Assembly: GCA_030622115.1 (NCBI GenBank)
Contig: JAUXGN010000020.1
Location: 1-45,745, forward strand
Direction: 5' to 3'
Length of the DNA stretch: 45,745 nt
Source of the DNA: Candidatus Eiseniibacteriota bacterium
GTDB lineage: Bacteria > Joyebacterota > Joyebacteria > Joyebacterales > Joyebacteraceae
Both the position numbers and the translations under genes were made by a program. This document shows, piece after piece, positions 1 to 9,097 of this stretch. How positions within the stretch are numbered: the stretch's first letter is position 1; each line of letters begins with the position of its first letter. The notes under the pieces were generated by a model that worked only from the letters and a program-made list of their open reading frames with translations, had not been told where the DNA came from and ran no database searches.

Positions 1-777
1 GCGCCTGTTCCGGATACCGTCAAGCGAGTGGAGGGTAACTTCGTCATCGCGACCCTTGACCGCCATGTCCTGAGACTCGCGCAGACTCCTCAAGCCTTCC
101 GGCGGGATGTGATAGTGAGCGCCTACTCCGCGCTGGGTGATGACGATGTGACTGATGAAGCCGCGGCGGTGGAGGTGGCCGGCATCGCGGTGAGTGTTGT
201 TCCCGGAGAGCCGGGCAACATGAAGATCACGAGCCCGGAGGATCTCGAGATAGCGCGGTTGCGGGCCGGGGATGTGGTCGGACTGGGCTCCGGGGTCAGA
301 GTGGGGATCGGGATCGACTGTCACAGACTGGTTGAGGGACGGGCGCTCGTTCTTGGAGGGGTCAGCATCCCGTTTGAGAAGGGGCTCGACGGCCATTCGG
401 ATGCTGATGTCCTGACCCACGCCATCTGTGACGCCCTTTTGGGAGCAGTTGCCGCAGGAGACATAGGACGTCATTTCCCTCCCGGCGATCCGGAGTTCAA
501 GGATATTTCGAGCATTGTTCTACTCAGGCGCGTTGTCGCCATCGCGGCCGAGAGCGGCTACGAACCGGCGAGCGTCGACGCGACGGTGGTTGCCGAGCGA
601 CCGAAGCTCGCGGGGCATATCCCGGCTATGAGCGCAAGGCTTGCAGAGGCCATGGCGGTATCAGCGAGCGCCGTCTCCATCAAGGCGACTACCACGGAGG
701 GAACGGGACCGGAGGGCGAGGGAGTCGCCATCACGGCTCACGCCGTGGCCGTGCTTCAGAGGCGCGCCCGGACCTGA
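1..777 (+). CDS. ispDF: Bifunctional IspD/IspF, 5'-truncated by window edge
   Basis: The frame is open from base 1, so the true start lies outside the window; 258 residues are visible. Residues 1 to about 90 match the C-terminal end of 2-C-methyl-D-erythritol 4-phosphate cytidylyltransferase (IspD), including the VPDTVK and QTPQAF motifs. From about residue 97 an IspF domain (2-C-methyl-D-erythritol 2,4-cyclodiphosphate synthase) begins with GIDCHRL, whose Asp and His bind the metal, followed by GHSDADVLTHAICDALLGA and the C-terminal KATTTEG motif. Both act in the cytosolic MEP isoprenoid pathway and supply precursors for undecaprenyl phosphate. Fused IspDF proteins are known in several bacteria. 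gltX follows after 90 bp. Identity is secure; the missing N-terminus is the only uncertainty. Confidence 0.95.
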   Translation, partial: APVPDTVKRVEGNFVIATLDRHVLRLAQTPQAFRRDVIVSAYSALGDDDVTDEAAAVEVAGIAVSVVPGEPGNMKITSPEDLEIARLRAGDVVGLGSGVRVGIGIDCHRLVEGRALVLGGVSIPFEKGLDGHSDADVLTHAICDALLGAVAAGDIGRHFPPGDPEFKDISSIVLLRRVVAIAAESGYEPASVDATVVAERPKLAGHIPAMSARLAEAMAVSASAVSIKATTTEGTGPEGEGVAITAHAVAVLQRRART

Positions 778-867
778 TTCCAGCCGTGCAGCGGACATGG
801 CAGCGCGGAGCACAGGAATCAGGAGACCGATAGCGAGACCAGAGGCGAAACGAGACGCGAGGAATCG

Positions 868-2313
868 ATGAGAAAACCTGTTCGAGTCAGATTCGCGCCC
901 AGTCCGACCGGGCATCTTCATCTGGGGAATGCAAGGACCGCCCTTTTCAACTGGCTCTTCGCGAGACATGAGGGAGGGACGTTCATCCTGCGCATCGAAG
1001 ATACGGACACCGTCCGCTCCACGGAGGAGTCGGAGCGCATGATCCTCGATGATCTCAAGTGGCTGGGCCTCGATTGGGATGAAGGGCCGGGAGTCGGAGG
1101 GGAGTTCGGGCCGTACCGCCAATCGGAACGAGCCGGTATCTACAGGGAGCACGCGGAGCGACTGCTTGCTCAAGGGAAGGCGTTCACCTGCTACTGCAGC
1201 GATGAGAGACTCGACGAGAATCGGAAGAGGGCTCGCAGTGAGGGAACGGTTCCCCAGTATGATGGCGCCTGCCGACACCTGTCCGAGAGCGAACGACTCG
1301 CCCGCGAGCGGGAGGGACTCAAGCCCACGATTCGCCTGCGAGCTCCGGAAGCGGATATCGTCGTCGAGGATATGATTCGAGGCAGGGTTGAGTTCGGGAA
1401 GGAGATGCTCGGCGACTTCATCATTCTGAGGAGCGACGGGAGACCGACATACAACTTCGCCGTCGTTGTGGACGATGCGCTCATGGATATCACGCACGTC
1501 ATCCGTGCGGAGGATCATCTTCCAAATACGATGCGGCAACTGTTTCTCTACGATCAGCTGGGATACGAGCCACCCCTCTTCGCCCACGTCTCGCTGATTG
1601 TGGCGCAGGATCGAAGCAAGCTCTCGAAACGGGGGGGGGCCACATCCGTGTACGAGCTGCGCCGGGAGGGGCTCCTCGCAGGTGCGGTCATCAACTACCT
1701 CGCACTCCTCGGCTGGTCGCATCCCGAGGCCAAGGAGATCCTTTCGCAGGAGGAGCTTGTGCGTGCGTTCGACCTCAAGAGGGTGAGCGCAAGCTCGGCG
1801 GCGTTCGACGCCGACAAGCTCGAGTGGGTGAGCGGACACCACCTTCGGGAGTCGCCACTCTCGGTTGTGGTGGCAGCCGCAGAGCCGTTCGCCAGATCGG
1901 CCGGATTCGATCCCGACGATGTGCGTTTCTCTGCCATCGTGGACCTCGTGCGGGAGGGGTTGGGACGCTTGTCGGATCTACCGGGAGAGTTGGCCCCATT
2001 CTATGATGGGGAGTTCGATCTTGAGCCTGAGGCAGAGGAGTGGATCTCGCAGCATGCGAGCCGCGAACTGCTTGGAGCGCTGGCGGATTCCTTTGCTGCG
2101 GTTCAGGGGAGACTGGATGCGGCCGAGTTCAAGGCTGCGCTCAAGACCCAGGGTGGCGCTCTCGGCCTGAAAGGGAAGGGTCTCTTCATGCCGGTACGCG
2201 CGGCTCTCACCGGGCGTACGCACGGTCCGGCTCTCGGCAGCACGGCGGAGCTTCTGGGTCGGGAACGCGTGATCTCGCGGTGTCGGGCTGCTGCAAGAGA
2301 CGTCGAGACGTAG
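868..2313 (+). CDS. gltX: Glutamyl-tRNA synthetase
   Basis: This 481-residue class I synthetase charges tRNA-Glu (and possibly tRNA-Gln in lineages lacking GlnRS). The HIGH-type motif GHLHLG is at residues 15-20, within the family signature FAPSPTGHLHLGNARTALF. The KMSKS-type motif is KLSKR at about residues 251-255. A zinc-site-like cluster, CYCSDE with a later Tyr and Cys, lies in the insert at about residues 108-136. Length is typical. The ATG at 868 is preceded by a weak GAGGA. The gene sits between ispDF and ddl, with 71 bp to ddl. Whether it is discriminating or non-discriminating cannot be told from sequence alone. Confidence 0.97.
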   Translation: MRKPVRVRFAPSPTGHLHLGNARTALFNWLFARHEGGTFILRIEDTDTVRSTEESERMILDDLKWLGLDWDEGPGVGGEFGPYRQSERAGIYREHAERLLAQGKAFTCYCSDERLDENRKRARSEGTVPQYDGACRHLSESERLAREREGLKPTIRLRAPEADIVVEDMIRGRVEFGKEMLGDFIILRSDGRPTYNFAVVVDDALMDITHVIRAEDHLPNTMRQLFLYDQLGYEPPLFAHVSLIVAQDRSKLSKRGGATSVYELRREGLLAGAVINYLALLGWSHPEAKEILSQEELVRAFDLKRVSASSAAFDADKLEWVSGHHLRESPLSVVVAAAEPFARSAGFDPDDVRFSAIVDLVREGLGRLSDLPGELAPFYDGEFDLEPEAEEWISQHASRELLGALADSFAAVQGRLDAAEFKAALKTQGGALGLKGKGLFMPVRAALTGRTHGPALGSTAELLGRERVISRCRAAARDVET

Positions 2314-2384
2314 TGACCCGGGCGAAGCAAAGGGACTGCCTCAGGCGTCAAGTGCATGAATCGTGGAATTGAAGGAGGTCCGGC

Positions 2385-3482
2385 TTGAAGATCGCTGTGC
2401 TCTACGGAGGGACATCCGCCGAGCGTGATATCTCACTTGTGACCGGCAGGGCGATCGGGTTGGCGCTCGCGGGGAAGGGTCATGACGTTCTCCTCGTGGA
2501 TCCCGCGCGCGGAGACGCACCGGTGGGGCCGAAGCAGGCCGCCGCTGCGGCCAAGATAGGAGCGGAGCCGCCCGATATCGCGTCTCCCGGCGGAGGTGTT
2601 GGCGAAGGCGGAAGCGCTCTGGACGCTGTCAGGGGCCGTGCAGTGACCGAGGCCGATGTGGTGTTTGTCGCTCTGCACGGGGGCACTGGGGAGGACGGGA
2701 CTATTCAGGGGCTGCTCGAGCTTGCCGGCAAGCGGTACACGGGTTCCGGCGTCTTGGCGAGCGCTCTCGCCATGGACAAGCGTGCAGCTAAGGTGCTGTT
2801 TCGTGAGGTCGATGTTCCGACTCCGCGCTGGAGCGTCATCAGATGCGACGATGCCGTCGGTGGTGGTGGAGGGCCAAGATTCCCCGATGACGTCCCCGTT
2901 TCACGAGTTTCCCCGGAGAAGATGTCGAGAGCGGCGCTGGGACAGAGCGCCGGCTGGGGAGCGGACCGGTTCGGCGGCTATCCCCTGATAGTCAAGCCGA
3001 ACGACCAGGGTTCTACGGTCGGGCTCACTCTCGTCAGGGAAGAGGGCGAGCTTGCGGCAGCCATCGGGTTGGCAGCCGAGTTCTCGCGGAATGTGCTTGT
3101 GGAGGAGTACATTCCAGGGCGAGAGATGACCGTAGCGGTCCTGGCTGATACCGCACTGCCAGTGGTCGAGATCGTGCCGGACGGCGGACTCTATGACTAC
3201 CAGCGCAAGTACACCGAGGGACAGAGCAGCTACACGTGCCCCGCTCTGATCCCGGAGTCCCTGTCCAGTGAGCTTGAGAGGCTTGCCCTCCTGGCGTACG
3301 GTGTGCTCGGGTGCGTGGGGTATGCGAGGGTTGACTTCCGGGTCACCGATGAGCTTGAACCGTTCTGTCTGGAGGTCAACACAGTTCCCGGGATGACTGC
3401 AGTGAGCCTCGTTCCAATGGCGGCCGAGGCGGTCGGGATCGGCTTCCCGGATCTTGTCGAGAAGATCGTAGAACTCGCCTGA
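2385..3482 (+). CDS. ddl: D-alanine--D-alanine ligase
   Basis: This 365-residue ATP-grasp enzyme makes D-Ala-D-Ala for peptidoglycan in the cytosol. It opens with the family signature VLYGGTSAERDISL. It then shows LHGGTGEDGTIQGLLE, the MDK segment, IVKPNDQGSTVGL, the EEYIPGREMTV core and the C-terminal EVNTVPGMT nucleotide/metal motif. The start is a TTG at 2385, supported by GAAGGAGGT at 2371-2379 and by the family N-terminus starting exactly there. Two glycine-rich stretches, around residues 45-75 and 155-190, are longer than in textbook Ddl and look like low-complexity surface insertions. It ends a housekeeping block; a 370-bp regulatory gap follows. Confidence 0.95.
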   Translation: MKIAVLYGGTSAERDISLVTGRAIGLALAGKGHDVLLVDPARGDAPVGPKQAAAAAKIGAEPPDIASPGGGVGEGGSALDAVRGRAVTEADVVFVALHGGTGEDGTIQGLLELAGKRYTGSGVLASALAMDKRAAKVLFREVDVPTPRWSVIRCDDAVGGGGGPRFPDDVPVSRVSPEKMSRAALGQSAGWGADRFGGYPLIVKPNDQGSTVGLTLVREEGELAAAIGLAAEFSRNVLVEEYIPGREMTVAVLADTALPVVEIVPDGGLYDYQRKYTEGQSSYTCPALIPESLSSELERLALLAYGVLGCVGYARVDFRVTDELEPFCLEVNTVPGMTAVSLVPMAAEAVGIGFPDLVEKIVELA

Positions 3483-3494
3483 AATCACCACATT

Positions 3495-3512
3495 CTGGCA
3501 CATCAGATGCAC
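3495..3512 (+). promoter_or_regulatory. Candidate sigma54 (-24/-12) promoter for the EPS/exosortase operon
   Basis: The site reads CTGGCACATCAGATGCAC. GG at 3497-3498 and GC at 3509-3510 are separated by exactly 10 bases, the invariant -24/-12 spacing. It matches consensus TGGCAC-N5-TTGC at all but one base (A for the first T). Transcription would begin near 3522 and give a leader of about 330 nt before the gene at 3853. In characterised PEP-CTERM systems, expression has been tied to RpoN and PrsK/PrsR, so the element is in a meaningful place. No transcript data are available. Confidence 0.5.
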
Positions 3513-3852
3513 TCATGCCCGTGTCGTCAATGCGATGAGCGCGCGATTCGGCAGGGTATGTAAGTCTTCTCGACAGTCGGAGTTTCCGGCGGAGTGTCGT
3601 TATCCTCCTATGTGGTCGTAAGTTAGCCACGCCAATGAGAGTACTGCCCACCGAACAGTGTCGACAAACCTTACACTTCTTGGCGATCATCGTTGACTGG
3701 TGCTCGGCGCGCTGATAGCGTAGTGCCAAGCTTCGTTGCACATGCGTTCCGTTGGGACGCCGCGCGAGGCTTCTGTTCGGGAAGTGTAACAGGTGACGGC
3801 AGATAGAGAGGAACCTGTCGCTCGGCGCAGGTGATTCAAGGGGGATCAGTCC
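3513..3852. other. Leader / intergenic region upstream of the EPS operon
   Basis: I see no gene here. It would be the 5' leader if the sigma54 site upstream is used. An inverted pair ACAGGT/ACCTGT flanks an 18-base spacer just before the first gene (about 3789-3818), and could fold into a hairpin. A weak sigma70-like pair (TTGACT, 17 bases, TAGCGT) lies around 3693-3721. No known riboswitch consensus was recognised by eye. Confidence 0.4.
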
Positions 3853-4818
3853 ATGTGTAGACGCAGTCTTCTCGGAGCTCTTCTTTCAGTGCTGGTTACC
3901 GTGGCGGTTCTCTCGCCGGTGGCCGGGGCACAGCAGGCGGAGTACACGATCGGCGCGGGCGATATCCTCGCTGTTTCTGTCTGGAGACATGCGGATCTGG
4001 ACAGGAGCGTAGTCGTCCGCACGAATGGACTCATCACATTTCCGCCGGTCGGCGAGCTGATGGCTCAGGGCATGACGCCCACGGCGCTCGGCCGAGAACT
4101 CACCCAGCGCCTCCGGGACTACACGAGAGAGACGAATCAGGTCACGGTGACGATACTTCAGTTCAACAGCCAGGCCATTTTCCTTACCGGCCAGGTAGCT
4201 CTGCCCGGGCGCTACAGCTTCGAACGGCTGCCGGACATTCTCCAGGTGCTGAGTGAGGCAGGAGGACCTCTTCCGATGGCGGACCTGTCGTCGGTTGCAA
4301 TTGTTCGCCCGACGGCCGCCGGACCAGAGGTGATCCCGATCGATCTCGGTGCGTATATGCGGGGTGAGATGGCCGGCGCTCTGCCGAAACTCCGGCCGGG
4401 CGATACGATCGAGTTTCCAGCCACGTACGGAGGTGGGGTGACGGGTTCGGGGAACGTCTACGTACTTGGTGAGGTCAGCCGCCCCGGCGCCTACCCCTTG
4501 ACCGAGGGCATGGATCTTCTCCAGGCTCTGGCTCTGGCGGGAGGAACGACCAGGGAGGCCAAGCTGTCTGACATCGTAATCATCATGGACGCGGGCGGAA
4601 GCCAGGTCGCAGCGAACGTGAACCTGACTCGCATAACCAGCGACGGGACGGGCAGTCCGTTCCGGCTCTCGGCAGGCGACAGGATTGTTGTGCCTATGGA
4701 GGGCACAAGCGTCGGTGAGGTTCTCATGAGTGGCGCCGGCTCGCTGCTTAGTGCGACGACGAATGTTCTGCAGGGCTACCTCCTGTATCTCACAATCGAT
4801 AGAACTCTCGAGAATTAG
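3853..4818 (+). CDS. Polysaccharide biosynthesis/export protein (Wza-like, SLBB domains)
   Basis: This 321-residue protein has an N-terminal signal peptide (hydrophobic to about residue 25, cleavage likely after AGA). A polysaccharide export domain follows (EYTIGAGDILAVSVWRHADL, then VRTNGLITFPPVGEL), and then two SLBB-type modules (IFLTGQVALPGRY and VYVLGEVSRPGAYP). Such proteins form the outer-membrane or periplasmic channel for EPS export. There is no lipobox Cys, unlike E. coli Wza, and the protein is shorter, as is common for EPS-type exporters. It is the first gene of a 20-gene run, directly before its Wzc-like partner. Confidence 0.92.
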   Translation: MCRRSLLGALLSVLVTVAVLSPVAGAQQAEYTIGAGDILAVSVWRHADLDRSVVVRTNGLITFPPVGELMAQGMTPTALGRELTQRLRDYTRETNQVTVTILQFNSQAIFLTGQVALPGRYSFERLPDILQVLSEAGGPLPMADLSSVAIVRPTAAGPEVIPIDLGAYMRGEMAGALPKLRPGDTIEFPATYGGGVTGSGNVYVLGEVSRPGAYPLTEGMDLLQALALAGGTTREAKLSDIVIIMDAGGSQVAANVNLTRITSDGTGSPFRLSAGDRIVVPMEGTSVGEVLMSGAGSLLSATTNVLQGYLLYLTIDRTLEN

Positions 4819-4877
4819 AGGATCCAGCGGCAGTTGAGCAGCCAGACTCAGCGATGGAGACAACACGTGGGGGACAC

Positions 4878-7115
4878 ATGCGCGAGCAGGAAGCGGCACC
4901 AATCGACATAAGGAACTACGTGCGGGCGCTCTGGAGACGGAAGTGGCTCGTCTTCATACCGGTGATAGTGGGGGGGATAGCCGGGTTCTTCATCAGCATC
5001 TCGCTCAGTCCCGTGTACGAGGCGACCAGCACGGTTGCGATGCGGAGCCAGGAACAGCTGTCCGAGCCGCTTGCCAGACTCGTCGGGCGTTCTCACGCCG
5101 AGGATCAACTGTCCCGGCTGCAGGAGAAAGCGAAGAGCAGGACGTTCCTTGTCGAACTCGTGCGTGCGCTCGACATGACGGATGATCCGGGAGTGAGGGG
5201 CTGGGCGGAGAAGATGTATGAGAAGGATCCATCTCTCAGCGTCGAGGAGTATGCCGAGGCGCGTATGGTCGAGTTCCTGGAGACCCGTGTCGGCGTGATA
5301 AGGACGGCGGCCAACGTCTTCAAGATCGTTGTGCGGGACCTGGATCCGGACCGGGCCGTGTTGTTGGCGCAACATATCACGAACGCCTTCGTGTCGGCTT
5401 CGAATCGCGAGCAGCTCACGGAGATCCGTTCGATCCACGACTTCAGTGTGGAGCAGCTGGTCATCTACAAGCAGAAGCTCGACGACTCTGAGCAGCGCCT
5501 GCGGTCCTATCAGGAGGGACGGATAACAAGGGGAGCCATCACGAACCCCGTCAACTCACAGAACGTGGGTCGCGTCGATGTGCTGATCAGCCAGGCGATG
5601 GTGGAGGAAGACGACGCGCAGCTCAGGTTCAATGAGCGGAGCAATGCGCTCAGGAGCCTCGGCGATGCAACATATCGCGCTCTGGCCGATGTGACCTTCG
5701 AGGAGCTGGATAATCTCAAGACCCAGCTTGTGTCTCTTGAGTACGAAGTGGCTCCGGCTCTTGTCAGAAACTCCGGCGACGGTCCCGAGATCCACTCCCT
5801 GTACGCGAGTATCGCTGAGAAGAAGGACCTTCTCAGGAACACATCCAAGACGATAGCAACCCGCGAGGCGCCGGGTGCGGGCGCTGCGGCTGTTGATGCC
5901 TTCGCCGAACTGAAGATCGCTGAGGTCGAAGTGGAGATGGTCGCGCAGCGCCAACACACACTCACGCGGTTCATGTGGACCTACACCCAGGGAATGGCGA
6001 ACGCGCCGGAGGCGGAACTCGAGCTGACGCGTCTCAGGCAGGAAGTCGAAAGCAACAGGGCTCTCTACTCGGCGTTCCTGGAGCAGTCCGCAGCAGGACA
6101 GATCACGGAAGCGCTGGAGGCGGCGAGAGCTGGGGGACGTTTCGAGATAATCGAGCCACCAACGCGCCCGATGGGTCCGGTGGCGCCGGACAAGGTCATG
6201 ATCCTGGCGCTTTCGATACTCGGAGGCCTGGTTGTCGGGCTCGGTCTGGTCTTGGCCTCGGAACAGAGCGACACTTCGTTCAAGAGTGTGGAAGACGTGC
6301 AGGCGACGCTTGGACTTCCGACGTTGGCGACCGTTCCCAACGCGGAGATCTTCCAGAAGATTACTCAGAACGAAAAGGAGCACAGACGCAACCACACGAC
6401 GCCGACCGATGGTGATCCGCAGATCCTGAAGCACATGATGAGAGAGACGCCGATCTCATTTGAATTCCGCAGGCTGACGCGCAAGCTCGCGAAGGGTGGA
6501 AGAAGTGTCCCCAGATCGATCCTGGTCACAAGCTCCAACCGCGGTGAGGGCAAGACAACGACGGCGGCGAGCCTGGCCATCACGTTGGCCAGACACCACG
6601 CGGGGCGGACCATACTGGTGGACTGCGATCTCAGGAAACCCCGCATGCACCGCGTCATGCAGGTGGACAACAGCAGTGGGCTCTCCGACGCGATCGACCG
6701 AGGGAACCTCGCTGACGGAGACATCAAGCCGACGGCGCTTCCCAGCCTCGACGTTCTTCCGGCCGGCTCTCTCCGGCAAGATGTGACGAGAGTCGTTGAG
6801 TCGTTCCCCGAGTCGCGCGTTATGTCCGAACTCCTTTCCGAATACGACCACGTTGTGATTGACACTGCTCCGAATGTGGCGGTGCCCGATGCGCTGTTCA
6901 TTGGTGGTCGCGTGGACGCAGTCGTCATGGTTCTCAAGGCGGGCGTCACCCCACGTGAGGTTGTCCTGCGCGGGTTAGAGTTGCAGCGGGAGGAGAAGGA
7001 CAACGTCATCGGGATCGTCGTGAACAACTTCGAGCACGTGCTGCCGTACTACTACGACTACAAATACTACGGGTACGGATCCACGAGTTCGGAAGAGAAC
7101 CGCAAGAGAGAATAG
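4878..7115 (+). CDS. Wzc-like chain-length determinant / tyrosine autokinase
   Basis: The ATG at 4878 is preferred over 4854 because GGGGGA lies just upstream; this gives 745 residues. A Wzz segment with a first membrane helix (about residues 22-47) is followed by a long coiled-coil periplasmic region, then a GNVR-type segment and a second helix around residue 440. The cytosolic BY-kinase domain has Walker A SSNRGEGKTTT (Lys559), the A' motif VDCDLRKPRMH and Walker B VVIDTAP. The C-terminus carries a tyrosine cluster with seven Tyr in YYYDYKYYGY, the usual autophosphorylation site. It would set chain length and gate export with the preceding Wza-like protein. Confidence 0.94.
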   Translation: MREQEAAPIDIRNYVRALWRRKWLVFIPVIVGGIAGFFISISLSPVYEATSTVAMRSQEQLSEPLARLVGRSHAEDQLSRLQEKAKSRTFLVELVRALDMTDDPGVRGWAEKMYEKDPSLSVEEYAEARMVEFLETRVGVIRTAANVFKIVVRDLDPDRAVLLAQHITNAFVSASNREQLTEIRSIHDFSVEQLVIYKQKLDDSEQRLRSYQEGRITRGAITNPVNSQNVGRVDVLISQAMVEEDDAQLRFNERSNALRSLGDATYRALADVTFEELDNLKTQLVSLEYEVAPALVRNSGDGPEIHSLYASIAEKKDLLRNTSKTIATREAPGAGAAAVDAFAELKIAEVEVEMVAQRQHTLTRFMWTYTQGMANAPEAELELTRLRQEVESNRALYSAFLEQSAAGQITEALEAARAGGRFEIIEPPTRPMGPVAPDKVMILALSILGGLVVGLGLVLASEQSDTSFKSVEDVQATLGLPTLATVPNAEIFQKITQNEKEHRRNHTTPTDGDPQILKHMMRETPISFEFRRLTRKLAKGGRSVPRSILVTSSNRGEGKTTTAASLAITLARHHAGRTILVDCDLRKPRMHRVMQVDNSSGLSDAIDRGNLADGDIKPTALPSLDVLPAGSLRQDVTRVVESFPESRVMSELLSEYDHVVIDTAPNVAVPDALFIGGRVDAVVMVLKAGVTPREVVLRGLELQREEKDNVIGIVVNNFEHVLPYYYDYKYYGYGSTSSEENRKRE

Positions 7116-7137
7116 CAGCCTCGCATCAGGAGGAGAA

Positions 7138-8277
7138 GTGCCCAGAGTCCTTGCCATATTTGGCACCCGACCGGAAGCGATCAAGATGGCGCCTGTGATC
7201 TCCGAACTCAGGCGCCACAACGATGTGCTGGAGTGCCTGGTCTGCGTCACCGCTCAACACCGGGAGATGCTGGATCAGGTGCTCGGTTTCTTCGGTATCG
7301 TGCCGGATGCGGATCTGAACATCATGCGCAGGAACCAGGCGCTCTGGCAGATAACGGCCGACGTCCTGGGGGGGCTCGAGACCATACTCACGGATCTCGC
7401 GCCGGATCTGGTGCTCGTTCACGGCGATACGACGACTACCATGGCCGCGGCTCTCGCGAGTTTCTACCACAAGATCCCAGTCGGTCACGTCGAGGCGGGC
7501 TTGAGGACTCACGACAGGTACTATCCTTTTCCCGAGGAGATGAACCGTGTTCTCGCCGACTCGCTTTCGACCTATCACTTTGCGCCCACGGCGGAGTCCA
7601 GACGGAATCTACTCAGGTCCGGAGTATCCGAGGCGTCGATCTTCGTCACAGGCAATACGGTGATAGATGCCCTTCTGTCGGTCGTGGACGATTCCCGTCT
7701 TCCGGATCTGCCGGTTCCTGATGAGGGGCGTCTGCTTCTCGTCACTGCGCACCGCCGCGAGAATTTCGGCGCTCCACTCGAAGGAGTGTGCCGCGCTCTC
7801 CGCACGGCGGCAGATCGCTTCCCTGATCTGAGCATAGTCTACCCGGTGCACCTGAACCCGAATGTGCAGGGGCCTGCGCGCTCGATCCTGGGCGGCCACG
7901 ATCGAATCCACCTTCTCGATCCCGTTGCATATCCGGTTCTCGTGAGGCTCATGAAGGAGGCACACATCGTTGTCACCGACTCGGGTGGTCTTCAGGAGGA
8001 GGCTCCAGCGCTCGGCAAGCCGGTTCTCGTTCTCAGAAATGAGACCGAGCGACCAGAGGCGGTGGCGGCGGGGACCGTGAGGCTGATCGGAACCGATGAG
8101 GGCGCCGTGTTCACGGAGATATCGGATCTGCTCACCGACGACGCACGCTACGCGCGGATGGCCGGAGCCGTGAACCCGTACGGTGACGGTCGCGCGAGTG
8201 AAAGAATCGCGTCAGCAATAGCGGGCGTGTTTGGACTCGACGGATTCGATCCGTTCGAGGAGTTCAGTCCGGTCTGA
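7138..8277 (+). CDS. wecB: UDP-N-acetylglucosamine 2-epimerase (non-hydrolysing)
   Basis: This 379-residue protein opens with IFGTRPEAIKMAPVI, the family signature. It also has VHGDTTTTMAAALA, GHVEAGLRT, FPEEMNR, TAHRRENFG, and the C-terminal DSGGLQEEAPALGKPVLVLR. It interconverts UDP-GlcNAc and UDP-ManNAc in the cytosol and so would supply ManNAc-type donors for the glycan. The start is a GTG at 7138 with AGGAGG ending a few bases upstream. It could instead act on a diacetamido-glucuronate donor (WlbD/WbpI type), since a WlbA/WlbB-like pair lies at 39113-40958; the sequence does not separate these by eye. Confidence 0.92.
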   Translation: MPRVLAIFGTRPEAIKMAPVISELRRHNDVLECLVCVTAQHREMLDQVLGFFGIVPDADLNIMRRNQALWQITADVLGGLETILTDLAPDLVLVHGDTTTTMAAALASFYHKIPVGHVEAGLRTHDRYYPFPEEMNRVLADSLSTYHFAPTAESRRNLLRSGVSEASIFVTGNTVIDALLSVVDDSRLPDLPVPDEGRLLLVTAHRRENFGAPLEGVCRALRTAADRFPDLSIVYPVHLNPNVQGPARSILGGHDRIHLLDPVAYPVLVRLMKEAHIVVTDSGGLQEEAPALGKPVLVLRNETERPEAVAAGTVRLIGTDEGAVFTEISDLLTDDARYARMAGAVNPYGDGRASERIASAIAGVFGLDGFDPFEEFSPV

Positions 8278-8329
8278 GTGGGGCGCCGACGGACGTTGCG
8301 CCTGGACCGATTCCCCAGGAGGGATTGGA

Positions 8330-9097
8330 ATGATCGTGGTCATGCTTCCTGCCTACAACGAATCGGATTCCATCGGTCCGCTCCTTGAGCGGATCGCGCC
8401 GGTACTGAGCGGTTTCAGTGGTCAAGGGTCGGTGCTTTTGGTGGACGACGGCAGCTCCGATTCCACGGCTGAGCTGGGGCGGAAGAAAGCCCGTGCCCTC
8501 GGTGTGGATATCGAGATTGTGATCCACGACGTCAACAAGGGGCTGGGCGAGGCGCTCAAGACCGGCTTCTCGTGGGCAAGGGACCATCTGGTTGAAGGCG
8601 ACGTTCTCGTAGTCATGGACACGGACAACACCCACGATCCCGACGTCATACCGTCGATGCTGGTCAGGATCGACGAGGGGTACGATGTGGTCATAGCGTC
8701 ACGGTACGCGCCCGGCGGGGAGGAGATCGGACTATCGACATTGCGGAAGATCCTGAGCAGGGGAGCAAGTCTCATGCTCAGGATCTTCCTCCCGGTCAAG
8801 GGAGCGCGTGACTACTCGTGCGGATACAGGGCGTACAGAAGCTCCGTTATCGCACGGGCTTTTGAAATCTACGGTGATGGGTTCATCACAGAGCAGGGAT
8901 TCGTTTCGTCGGCTGAGATACTGATCAAGTGCGCCTACCTGCCTGCGAGGGTGGGAGAGGTGCCGCTCGTTCTTCGGTACGACCTCAAGGGTGGGGCCAG
9001 CAAGATGAACATCGGTGACACAATCGGACGCTACCTCAAGATGATCGCAGCCGGGAGGCGCGCCATCCGGAGACAGCGAAGGGGGGTAACCGCATGA
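8330..9097 (+). CDS. GT2 glycosyltransferase (polyprenyl-phosphate sugar synthase type)
   Basis: The start is the ATG at 8330, with AGGAGGG at 8317-8323, giving 255 residues. The GT-A fold motifs are clear: MLPAYNESDSIGPLLERI, VDDGSSDSTAEL, and the metal-binding MDTDNTHDP. The fold resembles DPM1/ArnC-type enzymes, which move a sugar from a nucleotide donor to polyprenyl phosphate on the cytosolic face. There are no C-terminal TM helices, as in the short DPM1 form. It overlaps the next gene by 4 bp (ATGA), and the next two genes encode a small flippase-like protein and a GT39-like transferase. That context supports a lipid-linked donor pathway. Confidence 0.88.
   Translation: MIVVMLPAYNESDSIGPLLERIAPVLSGFSGQGSVLLVDDGSSDSTAELGRKKARALGVDIEIVIHDVNKGLGEALKTGFSWARDHLVEGDVLVVMDTDNTHDPDVIPSMLVRIDEGYDVVIASRYAPGGEEIGLSTLRKILSRGASLMLRIFLPVKGARDYSCGYRAYRSSVIARAFEIYGDGFITEQGFVSSAEILIKCAYLPARVGEVPLVLRYDLKGGASKMNIGDTIGRYLKMIAAGRRAIRRQRRGVTA

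Noticed and set aside
661-1842. Minus-strand 393-codon open frame over gltX
   Set aside because: It is a codon-bias shadow of gltX; the translation is Arg/Pro-rich and resembles nothing.
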